A DNA stretch of 64,000 nucleotides from Madurella fahalii (GCA_029876055.1 CM056874.1:6696001-6760000), one strand, 5' to 3'. Positions 11,640 through 22,810 are shown, numbered from the stretch's first letter. Made by a program: numbers and translations. Notes: generated by a model from the letters alone, not told the origin.

Positions 11640-13130
11640 CTACATCCTGCTCTCGGTCCAACTCATGTCACGGTGAACGGCGATACTGTCCAACGGCATC
11701 TGGTCCATTCGTATCCCAGAGCCGTGGTTTCCATAAACAACTATGCGAGGCCCAGCCGGGTAACCTTCGGGGAATAGCCTCAGACTGTCGGGTCTCTCAT
11801 CGCCCAGCGGTTGGAAGGCACCCGGACAGTCCGCGGCGCCTCGCTTCGCCTTCGCAAAACCCCCCCTGGCTTTGCCGCCACCAATAGTGATGATGGATTT
11901 TATCTCTTCCCCGTTGTTCCTTTCTTTGCTAGATTTCGAAGCAAATCGCCTCCCGACAAGGCAATGGACGAGGGGTCACATCGTGGGAAGAGAGGCGGTC
12001 ACGATTGCCACGGCTGCTTCCGCCACTGACCAGAGGAGGGACGGGGCGATGGCTCCTAATACCAAAAAAAAAAAATGCAAACGTCAGGTGGGGCTGGTAA
12101 GATGATCTGTCCTGGTGAGCCGGGCTTACTGGTAATGTTGGCTTGCTGGACCTCGAGATCGAGGAGCGCCTTGAGTCGGATGCAGGAGAATATCACCACG
12201 CTGGAGGCTTGAGTCAACCCTGCCACGGCCCACAAAGGATACCGACGGATAGGAGCACGGCAACTTACAGCATACCTAGAAGAAACACTCCGGCAATGGC
12301 CAGTTTCTGCTGCACCCGCATCTTCAACTTCAACACTTCGTGCGTCGGCAGTGCCAGAATGAAGACCTCCTGGATGATATTGGGAACAGAGCTGCCAAAG
12401 TGGAAGTGCGATGTGTTGATGCAAACCCCCGGGATGAACGGGTTATACACCTTGTGGACAGGATTGCACTGAAACACGTTCACGAGGATAGCTGCGAACC
12501 ACCACATGGCCACGGCGATGCCGAGGATAGTGGCGCCCTTCTTCATGAAGTTGGTGGGGAAGATGCGGCAGTACATGGCAAGAATCGAGGCCTTGACTAG
12601 CGCGATTAAAGTGAAGTAAAGAAACACGGTGATGAAGAGATACTGTTGGGTTACCGGTCAATATAGAAACATCTTATTGACATCTTGGATGGTCGGCTTA
12701 CCAGACTTCCCCTGTTGAATCGTTCTGGGTCTTCGATCATATTCGTGACCATGTGCTTGCCGATTCCGCCTCTATGGACAGCTGTGAATGGCGTCCTGTT
12801 AGTGGCCTTGACAACGCAGCTGGTGGGGAATTAACTAACCTAGAATTCCGATGGCCATATACACAAAAAGAATTGCCTTGTCATATACGTTAGTGTTAAG
12901 TATTCCACTTTCCCGTGTTGGGCGGCCAACAATTTCCTTACTTGAGAGGCCAGAATCAGCCAGTCATCTATCCCAAACCCGACAACGGAGCGCCATCTCA
13001 CACTAAAGCGCACGGAAACGGCCAAGACCGCAACCACGGTCAAAGCAACGATTGTCCTGACAACAAGCGGTCCATCATCCTGTGTCATGAAATCGGGTGG
13101 CAGATCCGACAGCGCAGGAGTGATGTCCAT
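11640..13130 (-). pseudogene. Pth11-like (fungal rhodopsin-domain) membrane protein gene with one in-frame TGA
   Basis: Belongs to the large fungal family of seven-helix proteins related to Pth11, proposed surface sensors; ligands are unknown. Exons are 13130-12942, 12876-12840, 12781-12702, 12642-12276, 12219-12130 and 12055 onward; all phases agree. Family features in order are TM1 with VVRTIVALTVVAVLAVSVRF, the GIDDWLILAS block, GGIGKHMVTNM, YLFITVFLYFTLIALVKASI, LAMYCRIFP, and APSLLWSVAEAAVAIVTASL. The reading frame then meets TGA at 11978-11976, exactly where the family has LPT-x-RPL. Without that codon the frame runs on for about 112 codons to TAG at 11642-11640, through a plausible cytosolic tail. 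As written the product is 280 residues and lacks the tail. A CGA-to-TGA change, or less likely readthrough or an unusual intron, would explain it. Confidence 0.82.
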
Positions 13131-14519
13131 GGCCAGGGACTCGAGTCGGAGCAGGCGGGGGCACGGTTGCCTGCGGCGTATGGCAAGATCGGGGACAATG
13201 GTAGATCATAAACATAGCAACAAGACCGGTATGCACAAGGGAAGCAGAGGCGGGAACGGGTAGGGCTATGATATGCACAAGGAGCAAGTCGCTCTGTCCT
13301 TCCTCAGATTGGCACAGGGGGTTCGCCCAGCTTTCCACTATCTTCTGTAACGTGTGCGCGCACCTCCCATTTGCTGGCTGCGCCCCGAGGCAACTCGAGA
13401 TTAACGAATGCACGAGAGTTGCGGCCTGCCCGCCAGCGGCGTAGCCGGCAGCGGGCCCAAGATATGGGGTGAGTCTTTTTTCCGGCGGGAGCCGCACAAA
13501 AGGGTGAGCGTAGGAGTCTTCGTGTAAATTGTGTTTGTCAACTTGGTACTCTTTATTCTTGCGCAAATTTCTGTCGATTTGGCTTGTCAGGAGAAGAGGG
13601 AAACCCGGGAAAAAGAATAATGCCTACTAATATCGTAGACCTCTCTTGTTGGCCTTCAGGTTCTAGATGCCCCCTCCATATCTGTATTGCAGCCCTAAGA
13701 AGAATACCTGAGCGCCACAGCCCCCAACCCTGCCGCACTCGTAATGCTGTTTGTGCCGTTCATCGGCCGACTTACCCCACGGGTTACAAGAGTTGGGGCT
13801 AAAAGTGACTGGGGATCTCTGTTAGTGCGGATCACGTGACGCACCGATAAATTTTAGAGCCATATGGCCTACACTAACAGCACCGTCCGGTTACTCTTGG
13901 TCCCAACTTCCGTAGACTCTTGGCATGGTATGGCATGAGAAGGGCTGAGAGGCACCGCCGCGGGATCTGCGAATCAGTTTACGCTAGCCACTAAGGTTTG
14001 CCTCCGAACTTACCTAATGTGAACATATTTTCCAATTGATCGCGCTCTCGCTAAGGTGTTGTGCATCAGTCCCAAGGGCTCAGCACCCTGTGGCGCACAA
14101 TGCTGCTTCAAGAGATTGAGAAAATTAGGGCAGAGCCTCCCTAGGGTCTTGCAGATGCCAACACTTGCAGATTGGGGTCGGAAAACGCACAATCGAGTCA
14201 CCTACCGGGATAGGTTTCTGCGTAGCTACGTTACGAATTAAGGTAATTTGGGGAGACGGTGGGAGATGGTTGCTAACAAAGGGCGTTTGTGAACAGCTGC
14301 AACGTGTGGGGCTATCATTGTGAACAAACAATCGAATCATATCATTAATACTATGTCCCGTGGTATCTACCGGTAACGCCATTGCCAACCTCCCAGATGC
14401 CGACCAACCTTGAACCAGTGTGACCTCCCATGATCACGACACCATTTACTCCCCATATTCCAATTTGGGATCCGACTTGGACCCCCCTCATTTTTTTCTT
14501 CCTTTTTTTTTTTTTTAAC
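13131..14519. other. Intergenic, no gene recognised
   Basis: Nothing supportable here apart from a pyrimidine/T-rich run near 14490-14517 next to the stop of the amidoligase-like gene. The promoter of the Pth11-like gene should lie at the left end. Confidence 0.5.
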
Positions 14520-15698
14520 TCATCGGATGTGCTTCAGAAGCCGTCTGTACTTCTCCACGACGATGTTCCTCTCGCCCGCCTTCCACCTCAGCCTCTGGTC
14601 CTCGTCAATCGTAATGACATCGGCATCCATCCCCGCAATCTTGCCCGGCGTCTCGGTAACCGGCACCGCCTGCTTCAACAGGTCCTTTAACAGGCTGGTA
14701 TGGGGCATGCGGCACCACTCGGCCTCATAGACCAACCACTCCCCCAGGCTCTTCAGCTTGGGCGCGTGCCTGGGCTCAAGCGAGCCGCCGAGCCCGCAGC
14801 TCAACCTCGCCAGGCAGCCCACCAGCATGACCCAGGTGATCACCTCGGCCGCGCTCGTCGACCCGGGCGGCTGGCGGAACTCGACCGTGCCGAGCCCGGC
14901 GCCCTCGTTGAGGTTGGCGAACCCCCAGCGGTAGGCGTCGTGCTGGAAGTCCTCGCCGGGGCGGGCGCGGAGCGCGCGGCCCGTGGGCGAGGCGGCGTCG
15001 CACCAGTTCATGCGGGCGGCAAGCCCCTCGAACGACTGCTGAGCGTCGATGCGGTCGAAGCACTGGGCCATGGACAGCGCGCCAAAGTAGCGGTTGTTGC
15101 GGTTGCTCTTGGCCCAGACGCTCCGCCGCCGGTAGGGCGGCACGAGCGCGTCGAGGCACGGCTCAAAGTACAGCGCGCTCTTGGCCAGCGCCCGCGCCTG
15201 CCCCAGCGTCCAGTAGCCCGGTTCGGGGACCACGTGCACGTGCGTGAAGCACTGGTGCGTCGTCGTCAACTCAAAGTGGGCGTGGAGTGCGTGCAGCAGG
15301 TCGCCGAGTTCGGACTGCCAGGCGTGCGGGTGCCGCGACAATCGGCGGAAGGGCGAGACGAGCTTGATGCCGAAGCGGTGGTCCCGCGGCCGCGCGGGGA
15401 TGGAGAGCTCGCTGGTGATGGTCCATTCACGCGACGAGACGGCCGACGCCGACGGGTCCGGGTCGGCGATGTGGTTGGGGATTCCAGCCAGGGTGAGCTG
15501 AGTGCTGAGCTCGTCTTGGAGCGAGGTGACGATCTTGTGGTCGCGGTGCCGGCTGCGGATGACGAGGCCCAGCTCGACGCAGAAGCGGAATTCAGGGGGT
15601 TCGATCCTGGAGCTTGTTGGCTCAGAGACATGGCGGTAGGTGCTGGCCCAGTGCTGGCCGCCGTGGTGGTCATAATCCGCAACGTGAAAGTGCGGCAT
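14520..15698 (-). CDS. Putative amidoligase-family protein (Amidoligase_2-like)
   Basis: Single-exon gene of 392 residues. The sequence follows the pattern of fungal proteins assigned to the amidoligase_2 group, ATP-dependent ligases of the glutamine-synthetase/COOH-NH2 ligase fold. Near the N-terminus is FRFCVELGLVIRSRH, the fungal form of the FGVE(L/F)E motif. It is followed by W-T-I-T-S-E-L-S-I, by GIKLVSPFRR, by a His-rich FTHVHVVPEPGYW segment, by YFEPCLDALVPPYRRRS and by GTVEFRQPPGS, where the Glu-Phe-Arg triplet is typical of the family. The start ATG at 15698 is the only reasonable one. The substrate in fungi is unknown. Flanking genes give no functional hint. Family assignment is by motif pattern only. 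Confidence 0.72.
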   Translation of the reverse strand: MPHFHVADYDHHGGQHWASTYRHVSEPTSSRIEPPEFRFCVELGLVIRSRHRDHKIVTSLQDELSTQLTLAGIPNHIADPDPSASAVSSREWTITSELSIPARPRDHRFGIKLVSPFRRLSRHPHAWQSELGDLLHALHAHFELTTTHQCFTHVHVVPEPGYWTLGQARALAKSALYFEPCLDALVPPYRRRSVWAKSNRNNRYFGALSMAQCFDRIDAQQSFEGLAARMNWCDAASPTGRALRARPGEDFQHDAYRWGFANLNEGAGLGTVEFRQPPGSTSAAEVITWVMLVGCLARLSCGLGGSLEPRHAPKLKSLGEWLVYEAEWCRMPHTSLLKDLLKQAVPVTETPGKIAGMDADVITIDEDQRLRWKAGERNIVVEKYRRLLKHIR

Positions 15699-17056
15699 TG
15701 TGACGGTTGTTGAGCTGATCGGATATGGGTAAAGGTATGAGTAAGATGAGAATATTAGGGCGACGTTTCACAGGTGATGCATGTGAAGAGGGGAGCGGGC
15801 CGGGTGTATCTAAGTATATATGTGTGTTTGGGGCGGCTAGCGTCGATACACAAGAGGACAATTATTGTGTGGCAAACTTGACTGCTTCAAGTCAACCGCT
15901 TGCTGGCGATAGCATGGTCCGACATGTTCAGCCTCCGGGGACCGAAGGGCCCTATATAGACGGAGGCTGTCCATGGCTATCAGATGGCAGACGGCCGCGG
16001 CGCCGTGGACCCACAGATGTTCGTTCTGCCTGGAAGCATGCAGCGAGCATACCGGAGGACGGAGTCATTGTGAGGACGGCTCTTGCATCTGACAGGTCGA
16101 AGGGGAGCGGGTGGTGTGGGGCGCCGGCAATGGCTCAGCCCGGCGGGATTTGGCGTGCATTCGGCGTGCATTTGGGGAGGGATCCAAGCTGTTTGGGGGG
16201 GTACGGACGTTGCCAGGGTGCGCCGGCGGTTTCCGTAGGCAACAGCCAGCAAATGAGGTTGCACAGAGCGATGACGCGGGGGAGAAGGTGAGGTTTCCTA
16301 GGTTTGGGAAAAGTGGGAAGCCAAACGTTGCTCCACCTGCTCCTCCTACCGAAAATACGCTGCTCGGCCTTGCCAGCCGGCCGGATCTCTCTGCCAGCCG
16401 GCCGTCTCTCGAGGCCGCCAGGCGGCTATGGCTGCACGCCCACAGACTGGGGTTCTCGCCATCCCTGCAATTCTCCGCGGCTCAGCCTCTGCTTCGTGCA
16501 TAGCCCGCGAAGCATTGGACGTCAAAGGCTGAACGATGAACCCTAGCGCACCCGACGCTCTGGAACCGACCTCCTGGCGACGTCGACGACGACCTCCCAT
16601 GGTCCTGGGAATCCGCCGTGGATCCTCGTCGGGATTCATAGACGCGCGACTACCGCAAGCCGACTAATTATGAGCTCAAGTTTGCTGAGTGGCTGGCTGC
16701 ACGGAACCAAGTCCGAAAGTATCGAAAGCATCTTGGGCGCGAAGGTCGACCAGCAGAGCCAACAGACCCAACAAATTGCACCGTGTTTCATGACAATCCG
16801 CTGATACGAGGAGTCGGAAGACCTGATTAGCACATGGCCATAAGTCATGGCATTGTTGGTTTGATTCCAGGGTCTGTACTCGACATAAACACTTCTCTCT
16901 AGCTGCAGTGGATTGAAACGGCGCTAACATGGATTCTTTTCTTGTCATCACTTCATTAAATCAATTAGATAGGTAGGTACTGTACGTAGCGGTTACTGTT
17001 CTCAATCTTAGTAGTTGGTACTGTAGCGCTCTGTGGGGTGACTTTAGGCGCCTGCG
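15699..17056. other. Intergenic, no gene recognised
   Basis: About 1.35 kb with short mutually overlapping frames. The part next to 15698 probably holds the amidoligase-like promoter. I see no repeat or RNA gene. Confidence 0.5.
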
Positions 17057-17557
17057 TCAGCTCATGCAGCAGCCTAATCTGGCATTGGAACGGTTGTCCT
17101 TTGTCAGAGGACACTTATCCTCTGTAACCTGTTCACTGTTGCCTTTCTTGCCACCCTCACCATTAGAGTTTCCGACTCTTTCCGTCTCCTCTTCTGTGAC
17201 AGCGGAGAGGAATCCTTGTCCCTCTGCGGACTCGGTACCCTCGGCTTCCCATTCGGACCCATGACCCGAATCAATCACCGCCAGTGGGCTGGGAGAATCG
17301 TTGATCTCGTCTTTGCCATCTGCGATGATTGTCATATCCTCAATGACAATCTTCCTTTTCTTCAACCACGACAAAGTTTGGCACATCTCCTCTTCCTCAC
17401 GCGGCTCACAAATCGGACAATACTCCTCCAGTTTTAGAATTTTGCGAAACCTCGCGTGATCGTTCCAGGACCCTTGACGCCGCAGTTTGCCAAAAAGCAC
17501 CGTATGACAGCGGTACTTGACCAGCTGGGGGTACTTGGACGGAGCTGACTGACCCAT
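17057..17557 (-). CDS. Hypothetical protein, 166 residues
   Basis: Intronless open frame with protein-like composition and no recognised family. The N-terminal half is basic and ordered (KYPQLVKYRCHTVLFGKLRR), followed by KILKLEEYCPICEPREEEE. That Cys-x2-Cys with no clear partner pair does not by itself make a zinc finger. The C-terminal half is acidic, Ser/Gly/Glu-rich and probably disordered. The gene lies at the edge of the repeat-rich zone beginning near 17.6 kb, so it could be a fast-evolving or lineage-specific gene. The start at 17557 is the first ATG of the frame. It could also be a chance frame, but length and composition favour coding. Confidence 0.45.
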   Translation of the reverse strand: MGQSAPSKYPQLVKYRCHTVLFGKLRRQGSWNDHARFRKILKLEEYCPICEPREEEEMCQTLSWLKKRKIVIEDMTIIADGKDEINDSPSPLAVIDSGHGSEWEAEGTESAEGQGFLSAVTEEETERVGNSNGEGGKKGNSEQVTEDKCPLTKDNRSNARLGCCMS

Positions 17558-19600
17558 GCTTCTCTCTACCTGACCTGCCGGTCGGCAATCTGATTTTGGG
17601 TAACCGAGAGAGTAGTAGCTAGGAATTGGACGGGAACCGGCAAAGAACTAAAATAGGTCCTTAGATCGAGTGCAGTTGTGAACAACGGCGAATACTTCTG
17701 CGCATAATAGGGTTGTTCCGGGGCAAAATGTGACACAATTCACCTGGTCATTATCAGCTGGTAAGGTGATACTAGGAACTACAGGTTGGCGTCAGGTTGG
17801 ACTCTCAAGCGACGATTTCCTCTGATTGACCTGGGTACCGTTGCTTTGTGTCTCGGAGCTGGCTTTGTGGTTAATAGATGTAGTACTTAGGTAGGTTTTT
17901 TTTCTTTTTCTTTTTCTTTCTTTTCTTTTCTTTTCTTTCTTTTAGGAGGGGGGAGAGAAAAATAATATATATTGAATGGTGCAGAAACACACACCTACAA
18001 CCACATACCCATCAAAGCAAGAGAGAGGGCAAAGGTAGCTAAATGCCAACCAGACAACATGTACCGCGGTTTAGACTGCTGTTTTTAGCAGGCACGTGGC
18101 TTCAAGTTTCAGCAGTTTAAACCAACTCAAAAAGTACATATCGGGTAGGGCAGTGGGGGTACCGATCAATAAGTCGTGGGTTTAACAGCGAGCGTTATAG
18201 TAGACCCCCGACGCCACTGAAGCGGAGACGGAGATATCTCCAACACTGACGAAGACCAGAACAACGACTTGGGCCCGGACCGGATTTCGCATGCTGAAGG
18301 GTGTCAACAAACATTGCTCGAAGATTGGGAAGGCCAAGACGTACTATAGTATCAATCCGAGGCTCGGCTTCTAGTCGCCCACTAACCCCCCCAACGAAGA
18401 GCGATGCCGGTTTAGCGGCTGCTAGCCCGTGCGGTTTCGCCATCAAAGCATTGGGCCTCCTTCCCCTATGGGCCAGTAGTACAAAATCCTCCTCGTGTCA
18501 CCTCCTTACACAGCGAGGGTGGTGGTAGGCTGTAAAGTGCTCGTAATGCATCGGTCTCTCTCCTCCTACGTACCTTGATACGCTGCGGCGTCGAATCAAG
18601 GTGTCCCAGAGCGGGAAACGGAAGTCGAGACATAGATGCTGGTTGTCGTAACTCGAGCCCGGCGTATCCCTTCCCTTGTTTCCCAGCTTTGAAGTCACGA
18701 GCGATGAGAATTACAGTCTACTCTCCTTGCGAATGCACGAGAAAGTCTTACAGTTTTGCTCTCTTAAACTGTACTCAGCCCATTTGGGACACACACCCTG
18801 CTATATAAAACCGGCACTTCCATGCCCAGAACCATCACTTTTAGCGGAAGCAACCGACGGCTAGTGTTCCATTCTTTCGAACCCAGCGAGTAGTACACGG
18901 AGGCGATCTAACCACTCAGTCCCTTCGTCTTCATCAGGGCAGCCGTTGCCCCAGAGCAGTTTTACCAACCTTCTCCGAACTTCAGCAACTCGGTCTGCAT
19001 CCTTGCACTACTCCTCGATTCGCAGCGCAGTCCAGGGTACTTTACCGCCTACAGATTCCAAAGAAGACTTGGCATAGTTGCCTATTAGCCCCTATAGATA
19101 CTTCAATTAAAAAGGGAGACTAGCTATATAAATGGGATCTCTCCGCGTCAAACGTGAGCAAATATCCCCCTAAGCTTGCCCTATAGCCCAGGCTCCTCTT
19201 CCTCTATAGGGCAGCCCTGTTCCTATATCATGTCAATCGATATACCAGAAAGATACTTAAATTCCTCTTCCTTAGTCAGCTAAGTCACCAGGTTAGCAGG
19301 ACACTTTATTAGAATACTTGAGGTTTTAATTGAATCAAGTAGGAGGTTGAGATAGGATCCCGTAACTGCTCTCTATATATTCATTTACTCGTATATAAGT
19401 TTACAACAATTGTAGAAGAGCCTAGCTTCGTCTCTTGGGTATTTAAACTCTAGCAACGTTCGAGAATTACGTATACATTGCAGCGTTGTTGCTCAAAAAC
19501 AGGATAAAAAGAGAAGTCAACATTAAGAGGCGTAACTCAGCATTTATACTAGCCACATTTGCCTTTCAAGTGGTCTAAGAGGGGTTTTATAGTAGGGCAT
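17558..19600. other. Gene-poor, decayed sequence
   Basis: No intact gene is visible. It includes a polypyrimidine tract near 17897-17943 and a repeat fragment at 17966-18060 (listed separately). From about 19080 to 19560 the DNA is AT-rich and full of TA dinucleotides, the look of RIP-mutated transposon remains in ascomycetes. I recognise no transposase or polymerase motif. Confidence 0.5.
17966..18060 (-). repeat. Fragment of the dispersed ~450-bp repeat
   Basis: Begins ATTGAATGGTGCAGAAACAC and continues through a stretch matching, with scattered changes, the copy starting near 20366 (ATTAAATGGTACAGAAACAC) and the reverse complement of the copy ending near 20085. Similarity fades after about 90 bp. 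It is a truncated third copy of the same mobile-element-like repeat. Confidence 0.7.
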
Positions 19601-19609
19601 GAGGCCCCT

Positions 19610-20085
19610 CTAGGCAAAGCCCCTCCGTCCTAATTTCTAAATCTGTTCTGGGTCCGCTCCGGCAGAATGCCCGTCTGGTGAATTGGGGAAAACAGTCCCC
19701 AGAGGGCAGGGTCCCTCTGATCAGAGGGACACAGTTGCTAGGATGGTGCCCCGGGGGCTGGAACTTGCCGTGGGCCCATTTTCTTTCGCACCATAAGTAG
19801 GGCCGTCCTGGCCGTTGCTCCTTAGACAGAACAATCAATTCAGCACTTTTCTTCACACTTGTTGCAAGCTCGATTGACGAGCTTTCTTTGCGTGCAAAGC
19901 GATCTCCCTCTGATCAGAAGGAGCTCTATCTGCACATGTTGTTTTGACCTTGTTTAGGCTGCAGGGACCCGATTTGTGGTGGTGTCGCCTGGCCTGTCTT
20001 GTCTATCTTGTCTGTCTGACATTTGGCCGTCTTTCGCCCTCCCCTCTTGTTGTTGTGTGTGTAGGTGTGTGTTCCTGCACCATTT
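19610..20085 (+). repeat. Copy A of an inverted ~450-bp repeat (element or LTR remnant)
   Basis: Matches the reverse complement of 20369-20790 over nearly its full length. Landmarks shared in the same order are GGGGAAAACAGTCCCC-like DNA near 19684, CCCCGGGGGCTGGAACTTGC near 19750, TTTCTTTCGCACCATAAGTA near 19782, GCAAAGCGATCTCC near 19897 and CACATGTTGTTTTGACCTTG near 19933. The right end is a G/T-rich stretch finishing TTCCTGCACCATTTCA. It contains no open coding frame of interest. Length and lack of genes suit an LTR or non-autonomous element, but no target duplication was found. Confidence 0.75.
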
Positions 20086-20108
20086 CACTGGGACTGCGGA
20101 TGAGCAAG

Positions 20109-20320
20109 TGTTGTAGACTATACAACACCGTATTATCTGCGGGCTAGACAAGGTTATCTATAAGCACCTACATGCGCAGCATCTCGGTGCCGCCCCATCT
20201 CTGTATAAATCGAGTAGATTCGATTTCCCACCTCCTTCTACCCCACTCCTTCATTCACCCGTTTAGGGAAACGTGGGTAGATCTGATACCATAGGGTAGC
20301 TGTTTTCACACCCTACAACA
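20109..20320. mobile_element. Candidate solo LTR
   Basis: A 212-bp unit starts TGTTGTAG and ends CTACAACA, a perfect 8-bp inverted end with the TG...CA termini of LTR retrotransposons. A TATAAAT box lies inside at about 20204, where an LTR promoter would be. Flanking pentamers (GCAAG and CCAAA) are not a clear target duplication, and no primer-binding site, polypurine tract or internal gene is seen. It lies in the spacer between repeat copies A and B. Confidence 0.5.
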
Positions 20321-20368
20321 CCAAAGGTGTGTAATAATCCTGCTATTGTTGCGTGTTGGCCTATTAAA

Positions 20369-20790
20369 TGGTACAGAAACACACATCTACACCTACATAC
20401 CTATCAAAACAAGGGGGAGGGCAAAGGCGGCCAAATGCGAGACAGACAAGATAGACAAGACAGGCCAGGCGACACCACCACAAATCGGGTCCCTGCAGCC
20501 TAAACAAGGTCAAAACAACATGTGCAGATAAAGCACCCTCTGAGCAGGGGAGATCGCTTTGCACGTAAAGAAAGCTTGTTAATTGAGCCTGCAATAGGTG
20601 TGGAAAAGGTGTTGAATTGATTGTCCTGTCTAAGGAGCAATGGCCAGGAAGGCCCTACTTATGGTGCGAAAGAAAATTGGGCCTACGGCAAGTTCCAGCC
20701 CCCGGGGCGCCATCCTACCAAGTGTGGCCCTCTAGCCAGCGGGATCCCGCCCTCTGGGGACAGTTTTCCCCGACTCACTAATTATAGGAG
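20369..20790 (-). repeat. Copy B of the inverted ~450-bp repeat
   Basis: Reverse-complement partner of copy A, separated from it by about 283 bp. It starts ATGGTACAGAAACACACATC and ends near GGGGACAGTTTTCCCC. Differences from copy A are scattered substitutions and small indels, so the two are old or were separately mutated. The arrangement is a long inverted repeat that could fold or recombine. Confidence 0.75.
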
Positions 20791-22385
20791 TAGCTTCCAG
20801 CTACCTCATTCAGGGTGACCATTGGGTGAACACGTAGATCGCTGGGGTGAGGTGAATGGGGCGGGACCAACTGAGTAGTGGTTGTACGGGCTGAGAAAAA
20901 CAACGTTATGAGCTTCGGCCACTTTCACACTGGCGACAACACCACGGTTCTCTTGAGGGACGGAATGAAGACAGGGAAGTATTTGCATACAGCTGCCTCT
21001 GCTCTTCCCTAGAAACCTATCCAGATAGCGAGCGACGCGCTTTAACGCCGGCCACTCAAAGAAGAGGGTAGACTGACTGGAAAATGGTAGTGAGGCCGCC
21101 CAGCGAGCACCCCCAACCTAGGGTATTGCCTGGATATCGGCTCTGGTATGTCTAGCATCTCTACCTGCCATCAAATCTTCGAGACGTTCAAAAGGTTAGC
21201 GCTTCTAGATCAGCGACGAACCTCCTTCCCCCGCGTAGCCAGCTCTCCGCCTTAAGACCTTGTTTTACTTTTCTAATCAACTAGCAAACTGTCAACACCG
21301 CCTTGGTGGCAAGACCAACACTGTTGGAAAGTTCAGGTCCACCCTCGCCCCATCCATAATATACTGGGCTTACTGGATTTTAAACCATTGCTACTTAAAG
21401 ACATACTATCTGTTTTAAGATCATGCATTTGGTGTCTGCAGATAGGATGGCTGCGCAAATGGGTCTGCGCCTGTGTGAGGTGGATTCAGGTTCCGTATGG
21501 GTGAACATCGGGTCCAGTGGAAAGCAGCGCTTGCATTTATGTACTGTCTAGAAGGATTACCAAACGCCTTCCTTCCGACAGTGCGCGTCCGCTCGGCAAA
21601 GCCGGAGGAGACTTCTACTTACCTTACCCAGGCAGGCATCTTGTTACCTAATGCTTAAACCAATATTCAAGCCTGTTCTCAACTCGGCTGCTCTTTGCTG
21701 TCTCATGTTGACTGCTGTTGGCTAAAAACCGTCGTGCTTCTTTGAGAAATTCGGTCAGCAGCAGGTAGCAGTGTACCAGCTATTATAACATTCTGGTTCA
21801 AGACTAGTTGCTGACCCGAAACTCCAGTCCAGTCCAATCCTCCGCTCTCCTTGAACTATCCGCTTTGTAAAGGATCATTAGCCTGGTATCTTTGGAATCT
21901 GAGCGTCGAAAGATAAAACTAAAAGGAAGTTAGGAGTTCGGCCGGGGACCACGTCGCATGAGTTGCTGCGCCGTATGTCAGGCTCACCGCTTTGGTTGTG
22001 ATGGCTGCGATTCGGATCCTTCCCAAGAGGACGCTGGAGACACAGATCACGGGAACCAAGCAGGTGGATTCCGAATCGAACTATAGTGCTAGACTTGCAT
22101 TACGCGGCTAGCAGAAAGAAAAGCGTAACCTAGATGCCGCCCCCAAAACTTGAACCTTGCAGCGTTATCTGGACTTAGGATATTATTTTACTATTCTGTA
22201 ATAAATTCCTGCTTCTATGGAAGTTCGCATGGATAATGTCATGCTTTGATGCACAGCTAACCCCAATGGGAACCTGGCCCCTGTAGCTCTGTGGTCTCAT
22301 GAGCTGAGAGCAAGGGGTTTGTCGGATTGGCGGACCCCTACAACGATATTAGGAAACAAGTCGTGAGTCTAAGACCGAGATGGAG
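20791..22385. other. Gene-poor DNA before the secreted-protein gene
   Basis: I see no supportable gene. A 42-codon frame at 21958-22086 has several Cys near its start but neither a signal peptide nor other support, so it is not called. The right end leads into the promoter of the small secreted protein gene. Confidence 0.45.
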
Positions 22386-22395
22386 TATAAAGAGG
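22385..22395 (+). promoter_or_regulatory. TATA-type core promoter, GTATAAAGAGG
   Basis: Eleven-base string lying 131 bp before the ATG of the small secreted protein gene and followed by a pyrimidine-rich leader, as is usual in fungal promoters. The identical string occurs at 24308-24318 before the second cysteine-rich gene. Confidence 0.55.
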
Positions 22396-22515
22396 AGGTG
22401 ATCGCTCCCCCTCGGCTCGTTATTTCTTCTCCTCTTCATCAGATCAACAGTTCTGTCTAGACATCCCAAAAATCAAACTCTTAGTTTCTTTCGCCTCTCA
22501 CCTACACTAGCTAAA

Positions 22516-22810
22516 ATGAAGGTACGCAAGCCGCTCGATGTTGTTATAGCTGTCCGCGATGACAACAGCGCCTCGCACCCTAACAGTACACTAAAAAACC
22601 TAATAGAGCTACATTACCGTCGCCGTCCTTGCCCTCGCTGGCCAAACCGCCCTCGCCCTCCCCAGCAACGTTGCTAGGGCCACGCCTAACTGCGGCGCGT
22701 TGACCGACTTCTGCATCAGAACTCGCGGGTGTACCTGCGACTTCGTGCCGCAGATTAGCTGCCCCAACCCTCCCGACTTCACCTGCAACCTCGCCTGCAC
22801 GTGCTCCTAA
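22516..22810 (+). CDS. Small secreted cysteine-rich protein (effector-like), 69 residues
   Basis: Exon 1 is just ATG AAG (22516-22521). Intron 22522-22606 has GTACGC at the 5' end, CCCTAACAG as branch region and TAATAG at the 3' end. Exon 2 is 22607-22810. The product starts with a signal peptide, MKSYITVAVLALAGQTALA, cleaved probably after an Ala. The mature part of about 50 residues has eight cysteines in the order NCG, FCI, GCT, TCD, SCP, TCN, ACT, TCS, consistent with four disulfides. Such proteins are secreted by fungi and act on hosts, microbes or the wall; no homologue is recognised. A TATA box 130 bp upstream and a pyrimidine-rich leader support expression. The gene lies in a repeat-rich island, a typical location for effectors. 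Confidence 0.78.

Noticed and set aside
21958..22086. 42-codon frame with five early cysteines
   Set aside because: No signal peptide, no family match, no promoter or splice support, and it lies in decayed DNA.
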